Source of the DNA: Lachnospiraceae bacterium
Lineage (GTDB): Bacteria; Bacillota; Clostridia; Lachnospirales; Lachnospiraceae
DNA: 64,000 nucleotides
Reading direction: 5' to 3'
NCBI GenBank assembly: GCA_022767285.1
Contig: JALENY010000007.1
Span: forward strand, 1 to 64,000
The notes below the pieces were generated by a model, which did no database searches, had not been told where the DNA came from, and worked only from the letters and a program-made list of their open reading frames with translations. The number at the start of each line of letters is the position of its first letter. The first letter of the stretch is position 1. The position numbers and the translations under genes were made by a program. Shown one piece after another: positions 47,051-57,057 of the stretch.

Positions 47051-48352
47051 ATGAAAAAGATATCGGAATGTATATTATACCGCAATTTTACAGAAGGAAA
47101 AATTCTGGAAGAAATGACTGGGCTGATGGAGCAGTCCGAGCAGAAGGTGCTGGAAAACCGGGAGGCCAATCGGGAAATCTTTTATGACTGTATAAACGGT
47201 CTGATTGAACTGGCCGGCAATTACGGCTTTGAGGGAAATCTGTGGCATAACTATCTGACGTATCTCCTGGTCAATCATGAAAATGCTTTTTCCACAGCCT
47301 GTGAGATCGTCGGACCCGTGGAAGGCAGTATCAACGAGGCAGCACTGCATGACTTCCGCAGATTTAAAGAACTGTATGACTATGATCTTCAGATTCTCGG
47401 CAGGGAGTTGGGATCTACACAGTGCAGCATTATCTGCAATTACAAAAATATCAATGACAGAAGTAAATTATTCAATAAACGGATCCGTGACCGAATCTGC
47501 AACCTCAGTGTGAAGCTGGAAGAAGCTTCCGGTGTGGAGGACTTCCGCGATGAGGTGGTACAGTTTTACAGGGACTTTGGAGTAGGAAAACTGGGACTGC
47601 ACAAAGCTTTTCGTGTAGCACACAATGAGCGTGATGAAGTGGAAATTGTTCCGATAACCAACATCGCCCACGTGCATTTGGATGATCTGGTTGGATATGA
47701 AATCGCAAAAAAGAAGCTGATCGACAATACGGAAGCTTTTGTGGAAGGCCGAAGAGCAAATAACTGTCTGTTGTTCGGGGATGCTGGCACCGGAAAATCT
47801 TCCAGCATCAAAGGCATCCTGAACGAATACTATGACAGGGGACTTCGTATCATCGAGGTATACAAACATCAGTTTCAGGATCTCAATGAAGTGATTGCCC
47901 AGATTAAGAACCGGAATTACAAGTTCATCATTTATATGGATGATCTTTCTTTTGAAGAGTTTGAGATTGAATACAAATACCTGAAGGCAGTGATTGAAGG
48001 CGGTCTGGAGCGCAAACCGGACAATGTGCTGATCTATGCTACTTCCAACCGGCGTCATCTGATCAAAGAAGATTTTAAGGATAAAGAAGGAAGAAGAGAT
48101 CAGCTTCACGCATCCGATACGGTACAGGAAAAACTGTCTTTGGTGGCCCGGTTCGGGGTGACGATTTTCTTCTGTTCTCCGGATAAAAAAGAGTTTCAGA
48201 CTATTGTAAAAACACTTGCCCAGCGTCACGAGATCGAGATGCCTGAGGAAGAGCTGCTTCTGGAAGCAAATAAATGGGAACTTTCCCACGGCGGCCTGTC
48301 AGGAAGAACGGCTCAGCAGTTTATTGATTACTTATTGGGACAGAAAAAGTAA
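47051..48352 (+). CDS. DUF815-family AAA ATPase
   Basis: This 433-residue protein has an N-terminal helical region and a DUF815 ATPase domain with Walker A GDAGTGKS (Gly243 to Ser250). Walker B-like IIYMDDLSFEEFE and a sensor stretch ATSNRRHLIKEDF follow. A TTG at 47042 is possible but the ATG at 47051 is favoured by GAGAGGG. It follows pheA by 5 bases. The family is widespread and uncharacterised; a remodelling ATPase is likely. Confidence 0.88.
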   Translation: MKKISECILYRNFTEGKILEEMTGLMEQSEQKVLENREANREIFYDCINGLIELAGNYGFEGNLWHNYLTYLLVNHENAFSTACEIVGPVEGSINEAALHDFRRFKELYDYDLQILGRELGSTQCSIICNYKNINDRSKLFNKRIRDRICNLSVKLEEASGVEDFRDEVVQFYRDFGVGKLGLHKAFRVAHNERDEVEIVPITNIAHVHLDDLVGYEIAKKKLIDNTEAFVEGRRANNCLLFGDAGTGKSSSIKGILNEYYDRGLRIIEVYKHQFQDLNEVIAQIKNRNYKFIIYMDDLSFEEFEIEYKYLKAVIEGGLERKPDNVLIYATSNRRHLIKEDFKDKEGRRDQLHASDTVQEKLSLVARFGVTIFFCSPDKKEFQTIVKTLAQRHEIEMPEEELLLEANKWELSHGGLSGRTAQQFIDYLLGQKK

Positions 48353-48415
48353 CTGTTTTGAGATACTGTAAAAAAGAAACAGGGGGCCAAGGGATGGCCC
48401 AAAGGGGGTTTTTGT

Positions 48416-49954
48416 ATGGCGGTTACAAGATTTGCCGCGATTGATGTTGGCTCTTACAACGTCAGTATGGAAATTTTCGAACTTTCCAGGAAGTACGGTT
48501 TAAAAAGTGTAAACCGAGTGCGCCAGCGTCTGGAAATCGGACATGACACTTACACGGAGCATAAGCTTTCCAGAGAAAAACTGGATAAACTGGCTCATAT
48601 TCTTCATGATTTTAAACGGATCATGGATGAATACAAGGTCAGTGACTATCGTGCGTGTGCAAAAAGTGCATTCAGGGAAGCAAAAAATGAAGTGTTGGCA
48701 CTGGAGCTGATTTATCAGCGAACCGGCATCCGCATTGATGTTCTGAGCAACTCGGAACAGCGGTTCCTGGGATACAAGGCAATTGCATCGAAAGAAGTGG
48801 ACTTCAATAAGATGATCCAAAAAGGAACCGCAATCGTGGATATGGGTGGAGGAAGTGTACAGATCTCACTTTTTGACAAAGATGCCCTGGTGACGACTCA
48901 GAATCTTCGGATCGGAAGTCTGAGGATTCGGGAGCGTCTGTCCGTGCTGGGAAGGGAAACCACCCATTCGGAACAGTTGGTGGAGGAACTGATCCGAAAG
49001 GAAGTGCAGAACTTCCGACGTCTGTATTTAAAAGACCGGAAAATACAGAATATTATTCTGGTGGGAGACTATTTCACCAATCTGATCTTCCATAATAAGT
49101 CGGACGTAAATAAGATGATCACCAAGGAAACTTTTATGGAGTGGTATCAGCAGATCGTGAGCAGTTCCACTATGGATCTTGCCATTTCTATGAATGTCCC
49201 CATGGAGTTTGCCTCTGTTATTATGCCTGCAGCTGTGATCTATCGACGGCTGATCGATGAGTTGGGTGCAGATACCATCTGGCTTCCGGGAATCCAGCTT
49301 ACCGATGGCATGGCCTACGACTTCGGCGAAAAGAATAAAATCATCCAGACTACACATGATTTTGAAAATGATATCGTTATGGCTGCAAAGAATATGGCAA
49401 AACGCTACGGAAGCGGAAAACAGCATACGCAGGCTCTGACCGTGCTGGCCGATACGATTTTTGACAGTATGAAAAAAGCCTACAATCTAAGCCCGCGGCA
49501 GAAACTACTTTTAAAAATTGCGGTATTGCTCCATGACTGCGGCAAATATATCAGTCTTGTGAATGTGGCGGAATGTTCTTACAATATCATTATGTCTACG
49601 GAGATTATCGGTCTGTCACATTCGGAGCGTAAGATCATTGCCAATGTAGTGAAATATAATACCGAAGGCTTTGACTATTACTCAGAAAATCAGACGGTTG
49701 ATTCGCTTACTTTAGAGGAGTACCGCACTGTATCGAAACTGACCGCAATCCTGAAACTGGCCAATGCTCTTGACCGCAGTCATATGCAGAAAGTGCAGAG
49801 CCTTAAAGCGGCATTAAAAGACAGTCAGTTGATTCTGAACATTGAACATACCGGTGATTTCACACTGGAAAAAGGATTGTTCTATGAAAAGGCGGAACTG
49901 TTTGAGGATGTCTTCAGTGTGAAACCTGTGTTGAAATTAAAGAAATGTAATTAG
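48416..49954 (+). CDS. ppx: Ppx/GppA-type exopolyphosphatase with HD domain
   Basis: This 512-residue protein has the actin-like Ppx/GppA fold (FAAIDVGSYNVSM at the start, VDMGGGSVQISLF near residue 143). A C-terminal HD-type region follows (LLHDCGKYISLV, about 340-512). It would trim polyphosphate or hydrolyse pppGpp. The leader contains a GGGCCA/TGGCCC stem (48384-48400) just before the AAAGGGGG ribosome-binding site. It is followed 12 bases later by polyphosphate kinase, which supports a polyphosphate role. Confidence 0.9.
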   Translation: MAVTRFAAIDVGSYNVSMEIFELSRKYGLKSVNRVRQRLEIGHDTYTEHKLSREKLDKLAHILHDFKRIMDEYKVSDYRACAKSAFREAKNEVLALELIYQRTGIRIDVLSNSEQRFLGYKAIASKEVDFNKMIQKGTAIVDMGGGSVQISLFDKDALVTTQNLRIGSLRIRERLSVLGRETTHSEQLVEELIRKEVQNFRRLYLKDRKIQNIILVGDYFTNLIFHNKSDVNKMITKETFMEWYQQIVSSSTMDLAISMNVPMEFASVIMPAAVIYRRLIDELGADTIWLPGIQLTDGMAYDFGEKNKIIQTTHDFENDIVMAAKNMAKRYGSGKQHTQALTVLADTIFDSMKKAYNLSPRQKLLLKIAVLLHDCGKYISLVNVAECSYNIIMSTEIIGLSHSERKIIANVVKYNTEGFDYYSENQTVDSLTLEEYRTVSKLTAILKLANALDRSHMQKVQSLKAALKDSQLILNIEHTGDFTLEKGLFYEKAELFEDVFSVKPVLKLKKCN

Positions 49955-49966
49955 GGGGTGAAATGG

Positions 49967-52105
49967 ATGGATTTGAAACCATATACAAAACCGGAATATT
50001 TTAGGAACCGTGAACTGAGCTGGATCAGTTTTGATGAGCGTGTACTGAGCGAAGCGAGAGATAAATCGATTCCGTTGTTTGAGCGGTTAAAGTTCTTAAG
50101 CATAACCGCGTCCAATCTGGATGAATTTTTCATGATTCGTGTCGCTTCTCTCAAAGACATGGTTCATGCGGATTACACAAAACCGGATATTGCCGGGATG
50201 ACACCGAAAGAGCAGCTGAAAGAGATAAATCAGCGCACGCACGAGCTTGTGCAGGTACAGTACAATACTTATAATCGTTCCCTGCTCCCGCTGATGAATA
50301 AAAACGGTCTTCACGTGGTAGAGAGTCATGAAGATCTTACAAAAGAGCAGATAGAATATCTGGATGCGTATTTTGAAGAAAATATTTATCCGGTTCTGAC
50401 GCCTATGGCCATGGACTCATCCAGACCGTTTCCTCTGATTCGGAACAAATCGCTGAATATCGGTGCACTGATCAAGAAAAAAGAACAAAAAAAGGGAAAA
50501 GAGGAACTGGAATTTGCAACTGTGCAGGTGCCTTCCGTGCTTCCGCGTATTATTCACCTCCCGGAAGGAGAAGATGGCATCAAAAACGTGATTCTTCTGG
50601 AAGAAGTTGTGGAATTTTATATTGCAAAGCTGTTCCAGAGCTATGATGTGGTCTGCGCGTACCCGTACCGGATTATGCGAAATGCAGATCTGACCATCGA
50701 TGAAGATGAGGCGGCAGATCTTTTAAAAGAGATTCAGAAACAGTTGAAAAAGCGTCAGTGGGGCGAAGTGATCCGTCTGGAAGTGGAAGATAAAATTGAC
50801 AAGCGCCTTTTAAAAATACTGAAGACCGAATTTGATATCCGGGATGAGGAAATCTATTATATCAGCGGGCCGTTGGATCTGACTTTCTTGATGAAAATGT
50901 ATGGTCTGGATGGGTTTGATCATCTGAAAAATCCGAAACATGTGCCGGCTCCTGTGCCGGAATTTGTTGAAGAACCGGATATTTTTGCAAGAATCCGTCA
51001 GGGAGATGTATTTTTACATCATCCGTTCCAGAGTTTTGATCCTGTGGTCGACTTTATTCGTCAGGCCTCCAGAGATCCGAAGGTTCTGGCTATCAAGCAG
51101 ACGCTTTATCGTGTCAGCGGAAATTCGCCCATTATCGCAGCTCTTGCCCAGGCTGCGGAAAACGGAAAACAGGTGTCCGTACTGGTGGAACTGAAGGCAC
51201 GTTTTGATGAGGAAAATAATATTGTCTGGGCAAAAATGCTGGAAAAAGCCGGATGTCATGTCATATACGGACTTCTGGGCCTGAAGACTCACAGTAAGAT
51301 TACTTTGGTGGTCCGCTCGGAGGAAGACGGTATCCGCCGTTACGTTCACCTTGGAACCGGAAACTACAATGATTCCACTGCGAAACTGTACACCGACTGT
51401 GGACTTTTAACCTGCGATGCAAAAATCGGCGCGGATGCCACTGCAGTATTCAATATGTTATCCGGTTATTCCGAACCGGACAGCTGGAACAAGCTGATAC
51501 TGGCACCTCTTTGGATGCGAGATTCTTTCCTTCATCTGATCGAGATGGAAATCGAGAATGCAAAGCTTGAAAAGCCGGCTTACATTCGTGCAAAAATGAA
51601 TTCTTTGTGTGACCGGGATATTATTGCGGCATTATATGCAGCATCTTCTGCAGGTGTGCAGATTGATCTGCTTGTGCGGGGTATCTGCTGTCTGAAAACC
51701 GGAATACCGGGTGTCAGCGAAAATATCCATGTGCGTTCAATCGTTGGAAATTTCCTGGAACATTCCAGAATTTTTAATTTCTGCAACGGCGGAGATGATG
51801 TGATATACATGGGAAGTGCAGACTGGATGCCCCGAAATCTGGACAAACGTGTGGAAATTGTATTCCCGGTGGAAGATGCGGGAATCAAAAAGGAAATCAT
51901 GCATATTCTGGACGTATTGTTCCACGATACAGTCAAAGCCCATCTGCTTATGGCAGACGGTACCTATGAGAAGGTGGACAAACGCGGAAAAGTGTTGATC
52001 AGCTCTCAGGATCAGTTTGTTCAGGAAGCGGCTGAAAAGGCAAAACCAAGAAATTGCGATGAGAATTCAAGAGTATTTATACCGGCTGAACCTCCGGAAG
52101 ATTAA
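49967..52105 (+). CDS. ppk: Polyphosphate kinase 1
   Basis: This 712-residue protein has the PPK1 order of domains, starting RELSWISFDERVL. The phosphorylated histidine is His442 in LKTHSK, and the second active-site histidine is His599 in LEHSRIF. It makes polyphosphate from ATP reversibly. A GTG at 49958 is possible; the ATG at 49967 with AGGGGGTG is better. With ppx upstream, synthesis and breakdown are in one operon, unusual in that phosphate-control genes are absent here. Confidence 0.95.
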   Translation: MDLKPYTKPEYFRNRELSWISFDERVLSEARDKSIPLFERLKFLSITASNLDEFFMIRVASLKDMVHADYTKPDIAGMTPKEQLKEINQRTHELVQVQYNTYNRSLLPLMNKNGLHVVESHEDLTKEQIEYLDAYFEENIYPVLTPMAMDSSRPFPLIRNKSLNIGALIKKKEQKKGKEELEFATVQVPSVLPRIIHLPEGEDGIKNVILLEEVVEFYIAKLFQSYDVVCAYPYRIMRNADLTIDEDEAADLLKEIQKQLKKRQWGEVIRLEVEDKIDKRLLKILKTEFDIRDEEIYYISGPLDLTFLMKMYGLDGFDHLKNPKHVPAPVPEFVEEPDIFARIRQGDVFLHHPFQSFDPVVDFIRQASRDPKVLAIKQTLYRVSGNSPIIAALAQAAENGKQVSVLVELKARFDEENNIVWAKMLEKAGCHVIYGLLGLKTHSKITLVVRSEEDGIRRYVHLGTGNYNDSTAKLYTDCGLLTCDAKIGADATAVFNMLSGYSEPDSWNKLILAPLWMRDSFLHLIEMEIENAKLEKPAYIRAKMNSLCDRDIIAALYAASSAGVQIDLLVRGICCLKTGIPGVSENIHVRSIVGNFLEHSRIFNFCNGGDDVIYMGSADWMPRNLDKRVEIVFPVEDAGIKKEIMHILDVLFHDTVKAHLLMADGTYEKVDKRGKVLISSQDQFVQEAAEKAKPRNCDENSRVFIPAEPPED

Positions 52106-52187
52106 ACAATTTTCATCCGGAAGGATTGAAGTTCTTTTATGATAAAGGCTGTGTCAGCAGACATGTCTGGCTTTTTATAAGAGCAAA

Positions 52188-52232
52188 AAAAACGGATGAG
52201 GAGCAATTAAAATGTTTCTCATCCGTTTTAAT
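52188..52232. terminator. Two-way terminator between ppk and aldo/keto reductase
   Basis: AAACGGATGAG (to 52200) pairs with CTCATCCGTTT (52218-52228), with an A8 run on one side and T-rich sequence on the other. Confidence 0.88.
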
Positions 52233-52276
52233 AACTTTTCTTTTATACGATAGAGCTTTGAGAATTACCGACCACA

Positions 52277-53245
52277 TTATTTGGTCATCGCATCATAATC
52301 TTCTTTTGAGAATGTGAGATCGAATGTGTGAGCTGCATCTCGCAGATTTTCTATGTTTCTTGGTCCGTACAGCGGAATGCAGGTGAAATCCTGAACAGCA
52401 AAAAATCCAAGGACTGCCTGAGTAACAGTGCAGCCGTATTTTTCTGTCAATTTCGGAAGGTTACGAGCGATCCGGATATTTCCCTCTGTATAATAAGCAG
52501 TATTCTTTACCGATTCTTCTCCCTGTTCCAGAAATTTATGGAAAAATCCTTCACAGATGCCCATATATGGCATTACCGTATTCGAAGCAGTTTCTCTGTG
52601 ATATGTCTGCATATCAGGGTCCAGATAAACGAGAGTATCATCCTCCAGTGGATTCATATTTGCATAGCCCAGATTATACAGAACCTGATTTGCAACAAAA
52701 CCATGATACCCCATCTTTCGACAATAGGCTTCGGCTTCTTTCATGCGGTGCAGAGACCAGTTGGAACAGCCATAGTAGCGTATCTTACCCATTTTTACGA
52801 AGGACTCCATGGTTTCGATCAGTTCCTCCACCGGGATTGAAGGGTCATCGCGATGATAAAAATACAGATCAATGTAATCAGTCCTGAGCGTCCGAAGGGA
52901 CTGATCCAGGTCATAAATCATATGTTCGCGGCCGACACGGTTTTTGTGGAGATTCACAGGGCGATGTACCATATCCGGATGACCGCCTTTTGTGATCAGG
53001 ACTACTTCATGGCGTCTGCCTCTCTCTGAGAACCAGTCTCCCAGAACACGCTCGCTGCGTCCGATTTCCGGACCGACCCAGTCAGAATAGACTCTTGCAG
53101 TATCAAAAAGATTGCCGCCCAGATCACAAAATGCGTCAAAAAGGTTATACACTTCTTCCCCATCCCATTTTAATCCGGCATTCACGCATCCCAGTCCCAT
53201 AGGTGAGACATAAAGATCCGTGCCGGTCAGAATTTTTTTATTCAT
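52277..53245 (-). CDS. Aldo/keto reductase
   Basis: This 322-residue NAD(P)H-dependent oxidoreductase has the AKR tetrad visible as Asp and Tyr in LFDTARVYSD, Lys in LITKGGH and His in YFYHRDD. The (beta/alpha)8 length is normal. GGAGG precedes the ATG, and an extended -10 TGGTACAAT lies upstream on the minus strand. Substrate unknown. Confidence 0.9.
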   Translation of the reverse strand: MNKKILTGTDLYVSPMGLGCVNAGLKWDGEEVYNLFDAFCDLGGNLFDTARVYSDWVGPEIGRSERVLGDWFSERGRRHEVVLITKGGHPDMVHRPVNLHKNRVGREHMIYDLDQSLRTLRTDYIDLYFYHRDDPSIPVEELIETMESFVKMGKIRYYGCSNWSLHRMKEAEAYCRKMGYHGFVANQVLYNLGYANMNPLEDDTLVYLDPDMQTYHRETASNTVMPYMGICEGFFHKFLEQGEESVKNTAYYTEGNIRIARNLPKLTEKYGCTVTQAVLGFFAVQDFTCIPLYGPRNIENLRDAAHTFDLTFSKEDYDAMTK

Positions 53246-53431
53246 AAGTATCCTCCTTCTTCCTGTGTTCTATTGTACCACAAAACCTTGAACATTGCCT
53301 ATAAAACATTTCATTTTCCGAAAAATGGTTGTTTTACGCAAAAAAAGCCGGCGTGTTTCAAAAAAAATATCTGTTAAACTGTCATTTCATGTGTGAAAAT
53401 TTTCTGCTTTTTTGCAAAACTATCGTTTCCC

Positions 53432-53460
53432 TTGACAAATAAAGGAGTTTCAAGGATAAT
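53432..53460 (+). promoter_or_regulatory. Promoter of putP
   Basis: TTGACA (53432-53437), 17-base spacer, GATAAT (53455-53460), 33 bases before the ATG. Confidence 0.75.
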
Positions 53461-53492
53461 AAGATAATATTGTTAATATGAGGAGGATTATT

Positions 53493-55043
53493 ATGAACAG
53501 TAGTGATATTATTGCCATTCTTGTGGCTTTCGTATGCTATCTGGCAATGATGATTGTAATCGGCGGTATCTACATGAAAAAGACCAATAATACGGAAGAT
53601 TACTTCCTGGGCGGTCGAGGATTGAGCGGATGGGTTGCGGCGCTCTCTGCGCAGGCTTCGGATATGAGCGGATGGCTGCTTATGGGTCTGCCGGGTGCGG
53701 TATATGCATTGGGAACCGGCGAGGCATGGATCGCCATCGGTCTGTTTATTGGAACGGTATTTAACTGGGTTGTTATTTCCGGCAGATTGAGAAGATACAC
53801 CATTCGTGCGAACAATTCACTGACACTTCCGGAGTATTTTGTCAATCGTTTTCATGATGAGAAAAAAGTTCTGCTCCTTGTTTCATCCATTGTGATCGCA
53901 ATCTTTTTCCTGGTTTACACAGCGTCAGCACTGGCTGCCGGCGGAAAACTGTTTAATTCTGTCTTTGGTGTGGACTATCGGATTGCGCTGGCCATAGGAG
54001 CAGTGGTCATTCTGGCCTATACATTTATGGGTGGTTTTATGGCTGTCTGCGTAACAGATTTCATTCAGGGCATGCTGATGCTCTGTGGACTTCTGATCGT
54101 GCCGATCGTTGCTTACTTTATGATGGGCGGTGAAAACGTTCTTCCGCTGATCGAGCAGAGCGGCGTTGCCGGCGGCGCTGATTCCTATATGAATATTATG
54201 CATGACGGCGGTCAGCCGTTAAGTTTTGTGAGCATTCTGTCTCAGCTGGCATGGGGTCTCGGATACTGCGGCATGCCCCATATCCTTGTGCGCTTCATGG
54301 CAGTAAAGGATGAAAAAGAACTGAAAAAATCCAGAGTAATTGCAATTGTATGGGTATTGATTTCCCTCGGCATGGCAGTCATAATCGGTATACTCGGCAG
54401 AGCTTATCTGTTCCCGACTATTTTGGGCACCGAAGGAGCTACCAGCACGGAAAACGTATTTATTGTCATGATCACAAAAGTATTCACTGAACATACACAT
54501 CTGGCGTTCATCGGCGGACTTTTCCTCTGCGGTATTCTTGCTGCCATCATGTCCACTGCGGACTCTCAGCTTCTGGTAACTGCATCGGCTGTTTCCAAGG
54601 ATATTTATAAGGGTGTTGCAAAGAAGGATGCCAGCGATGCAAAAGTACTCCGGATCAGCAGACTTACGGTTATCGTAGTTGCTGTACTGGCATTTCTGAT
54701 TGCCTGGGATCCAAACAGCAGCATTATGGGTCTTGTGTCCAACGCCTGGGCAGGTTTAGGCTCAGCGTTCGGTCCCATCGTCCTGATGTCTCTGTTCTGG
54801 AAACGGACAAACTTTGCCGGAGCATTGGCCGGTATTATTTCCGGTGGTCTTACAGTAATCATCTGGGATTACATTCCATTCGTGGGTGGACAGACTCTGG
54901 GCTCTGCAACCGGAATTTATTCTCTTCTGGTTGGCTTTATTATAAGTATTTTACTGATTGTGATTGTAAGTCTTTGTACAAAAGCTCCGTCATCTGAGAT
55001 GCTGAAAGAATTTGATGACGTGAAAAACGGAAATGTGGGCTGA
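53493..55043 (+). CDS. putP: Sodium/proline symporter
   Basis: This 516-residue SSS-family transporter has 13 predicted membrane segments. The TM2 stretch RGLSGWVAALSAQASDMSGW contains conserved sodium- and proline-site residues, and later there is AIMSTADSQLLV. It imports proline with Na+. GAGGAGG with 6-base spacing picks the ATG at 53493 over 53478. ProC follows, so uptake and proline metabolism genes are adjacent. Confidence 0.92.
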   Translation: MNSSDIIAILVAFVCYLAMMIVIGGIYMKKTNNTEDYFLGGRGLSGWVAALSAQASDMSGWLLMGLPGAVYALGTGEAWIAIGLFIGTVFNWVVISGRLRRYTIRANNSLTLPEYFVNRFHDEKKVLLLVSSIVIAIFFLVYTASALAAGGKLFNSVFGVDYRIALAIGAVVILAYTFMGGFMAVCVTDFIQGMLMLCGLLIVPIVAYFMMGGENVLPLIEQSGVAGGADSYMNIMHDGGQPLSFVSILSQLAWGLGYCGMPHILVRFMAVKDEKELKKSRVIAIVWVLISLGMAVIIGILGRAYLFPTILGTEGATSTENVFIVMITKVFTEHTHLAFIGGLFLCGILAAIMSTADSQLLVTASAVSKDIYKGVAKKDASDAKVLRISRLTVIVVAVLAFLIAWDPNSSIMGLVSNAWAGLGSAFGPIVLMSLFWKRTNFAGALAGIISGGLTVIIWDYIPFVGGQTLGSATGIYSLLVGFIISILLIVIVSLCTKAPSSEMLKEFDDVKNGNVG

Positions 55044-55064
55044 TCAATATTATGTATTACATAG

Positions 55065-55096
55065 CAGGCAAAATCGGTGTATACCGGTTTTGCCTG
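55065..55096 (+). terminator. Hairpin between putP and proC
   Basis: CAGGCAAAATCGGT (55065-55078) pairs with ACCGGTTTTGCCTG (55083-55096) with a GTAT loop; no T-run follows, so it may only attenuate. Confidence 0.6.
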
Positions 55097-55150
55097 TAAT
55101 AGCAGAAACAACAAATGTATTATGACATGCTAGCGTAAGGAGACGGTATT

Positions 55151-55945
55151 ATGAAAATCGGGTTTATCGGATGTGGAAATATGGCTTCTGCCATCATTGG
55201 TGGAATTTTGAAGAATCGGATTGCGGAAAAAGAAGATATCCTTGCTTCGGATGCATATGCATCGAGTTTGGAAAAAGCCAGAAAGAATCTTGGTATTGAA
55301 GTGACATCGGACAACAGGGTAACAGCAGCAAAATCAGATGTTTTGTTTCTGTCCGTCAAGCCGCAGTATTATGAGACAGTAATTGCGGAAATAAAAGATT
55401 TGATTACGGAAAAGCAGATTATTGTGACGATCGCACCCGGAAAAACTCTGGCATGGCTTGGAGAAAAATTTGAAAAGCCGGTTAAAATTGTTCGTTGTAT
55501 GCCAAACACGCCGGCGATGGTCGGTGCCGGTATGACGGCAGCAACACCAAATGAACAGGTGACAGAAGAAGAACGGAAGACCGTATGTAGTATCTTAAAT
55601 GCTTTTGGCAAAACAGAAGTTATTGGCGAGCATCTGATGGATGCGGTAGTGTCTGTAAGCGGCAGTTCTCCGGCTTATGTGTACATGATGATTGAAGCTA
55701 TGGCAGATGCTGCCGTTGCGGACGGTATGCCGAGACCGCAGGCTTATCAGTTTGCCGCTCAGGCAGTCATGGGAAGTGCAAAGATGGTTCTTGAGACGGG
55801 AAAACATCCGGGTGAACTGAAAGATATGGTCTGTTCCCCTGCCGGAACTACCATTGAAGCGGTGCGCGTGTTGGAAGAAAAGGGGTTCCGCTCAAGCATC
55901 ATGGAAGCTATGAAAGCCTGTACCGCGAAGGCGAAGGGTATGTAG
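55151..55945 (+). CDS. proC: Pyrroline-5-carboxylate reductase
   Basis: This 264-residue Rossmann enzyme has IGFIGCGNMASAIIGG at the N-terminus (NADPH site), SVKPQYYE, RCMPNTPAMVGAGMT and the C-terminal signature GELKDMVCSPAGTTIEA. It makes proline from pyrroline-5-carboxylate. AAGGAG precedes the ATG. Confidence 0.96.
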   Translation: MKIGFIGCGNMASAIIGGILKNRIAEKEDILASDAYASSLEKARKNLGIEVTSDNRVTAAKSDVLFLSVKPQYYETVIAEIKDLITEKQIIVTIAPGKTLAWLGEKFEKPVKIVRCMPNTPAMVGAGMTAATPNEQVTEEERKTVCSILNAFGKTEVIGEHLMDAVVSVSGSSPAYVYMMIEAMADAAVADGMPRPQAYQFAAQAVMGSAKMVLETGKHPGELKDMVCSPAGTTIEAVRVLEEKGFRSSIMEAMKACTAKAKGM

Positions 55946-56069
55946 AGGATCGCAGGATTCTATTTACAGCATTGATACAAGTTAGGCTAAAATCTGCGGA
56001 TCAGGAAATTTCCGAAATACGAATTTGCGAGAAAGATTTTCAAGAAAGTTTTTGCCTAAGAAAACAGTC

Positions 56070-56098
56070 TTGACAAACTACACGATAAATGATAAATT
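56070..56098 (+). promoter_or_regulatory. Promoter of mntP riboswitch leader
   Basis: TTGACA (56070-56075), 17-base spacer, TAAATT (56093-56098) preceded by TGA. Start near 56105, at the first base of the aptamer. In 55946-56069 nothing else was seen. Confidence 0.65.
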
Positions 56099-56104
56099 AT
56101 TTTC

Positions 56105-56193
56105 AATAAGGGAGTAGTCAGCGCAGCGCGTGACGAAGTCAACACACTGGATATTCAGGAATCCTGGCTTTGTATTAAATGACGAGACTTATC
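56105..56193 (+). promoter_or_regulatory. yybP-ykoY manganese riboswitch aptamer
   Basis: The leader begins AATAAGGGAGTAGTCAGCGC, matching the conserved GGGGAGUAG loop. A P2 hairpin (GTCA-GCG/CGC-TGAC) follows, then GTCAACA at 56139-56145 and, at the 3' side, GACGAGACTTATC in place of the GCAAGACC loop. Helix P1 pairs ATAAG (56106-56110) with CTTAT (56188-56192). This family senses Mn2+ and controls mntP genes; here it lies upstream of mntP. Confidence 0.82.
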
Positions 56194-56224
56194 TGTCGTA
56201 AGATGGATAAGTCCCGTTTTTTTT
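56182..56224 (+). terminator. Riboswitch-controlled terminator
   Basis: ACGAGACTTATC (56182-56193) pairs with GATAAGTCCCGT (56206-56217) and eight T follow. The left arm is also the 3' strand of aptamer helix P1, so manganese binding should block the terminator and turn mntP on. Confidence 0.85.
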
Positions 56225-56425
56225 GTTTTATAGGAGTGGTGTTCTATGAAGCAGATAATGCTTCGCCTGGATTGCTTTGCAGCGGAAGGGAAAGATATCC
56301 CCAAAAAGACTTGTCGTGGGCGGTGAGTCCTGCAAGCTTCCTTTCGCATCGTAAGAGAAAATCTTATAAGTCCTCTGGCAGGTTGGATGAGGCAAGACAT
56401 GTAATATACATAAGGAGAATGAAAA
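56225..56425 (+). other. 200-base spacer between riboswitch terminator and mntP
   Basis: It contains a small GAAGCA/TGCTTC hairpin and other short pairings but no credible gene; a GGCAAGAC stretch near 56391 resembles an aptamer loop but the rest of the consensus is absent. AAGGAG precedes mntP. Confidence 0.4.
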
Positions 56426-56998
56426 ATGGGTTTATGGGAATTATTTGTGATCGCAGTTGGTTTGTCAATGGATGCTTTTGCTGTATCAATATGCAAAGGA
56501 CTTTCTGTAGGTAAGATAAAAATAAAACATCTGCTGACAGCTGGTATCTATTTTGGCGGCTTTCAGGCGCTTATGCCTACCATCGGATATTTGCTCGGTA
56601 CCAGATTTCAGCATCTGATTACCAGCGTGGATCATTGGATCGCATTTGTGTTATTAGTAATTATCGGTGCCAATATGATAAAAGAATCCCGGGAATCCTG
56701 CGACTGCAGAGAAATGGATGCTGATTTTGGATTTAAGGTGATGATTCCTCTGGCCGTTGCAACAAGTATTGATGCTCTTGCAGTAGGTGTGACATTTGCA
56801 TTTCTCCAGGTGCAGATTGTGTCGGCTGTTCTGTTTATCGGTACCATAACTTTTCTGCTTTCTGCTGCAGGAGTAAAGATCGGTAATGTATTTGGTCTGA
56901 AATATAAGTCAAAGTCAGAATTATTTGGCGGTGTGGTGCTGATTCTGATGGGAACAAAAATTCTTCTGGAGCATCTGGGTGTTTTCGCTGCTTTTTAA
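56426..56998 (+). CDS. mntP: Manganese efflux pump
   Basis: This 190-residue protein has six predicted membrane segments. The duplicated core carries Asp16 in SMDAFAVS and Asp116 in SIDALAVG, acids that bind Mn2+ in MntP. It exports excess manganese from the cytoplasm. The manganese riboswitch and its terminator upstream fit this function. A hairpin follows the stop. Confidence 0.95.
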   Translation: MGLWELFVIAVGLSMDAFAVSICKGLSVGKIKIKHLLTAGIYFGGFQALMPTIGYLLGTRFQHLITSVDHWIAFVLLVIIGANMIKESRESCDCREMDADFGFKVMIPLAVATSIDALAVGVTFAFLQVQIVSAVLFIGTITFLLSAAGVKIGNVFGLKYKSKSELFGGVVLILMGTKILLEHLGVFAAF

Positions 56999-57017
56999 TC
57001 TGTTCTTGATATACAAA

Positions 57018-57050
57018 ATCGGAGCAAAGACATTTCAGCTTTGCTCCGAT
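57018..57050. terminator. Hairpin between convergent mntP and PAP2 genes
   Basis: ATCGGAGCAAAG (57018-57029) pairs perfectly with CTTTGCTCCGAT (57039-57050). T-tracts are weak on both sides. Confidence 0.7.
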
Positions 57051-57057
57051 ATTGAAA

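Noticed and set aside
56225..56425. Second tandem manganese aptamer suggested by GGCAAGAC near 56391
   Set aside because: The GGGGAGUAG and GUCAACA parts and a closing P1 helix are missing.
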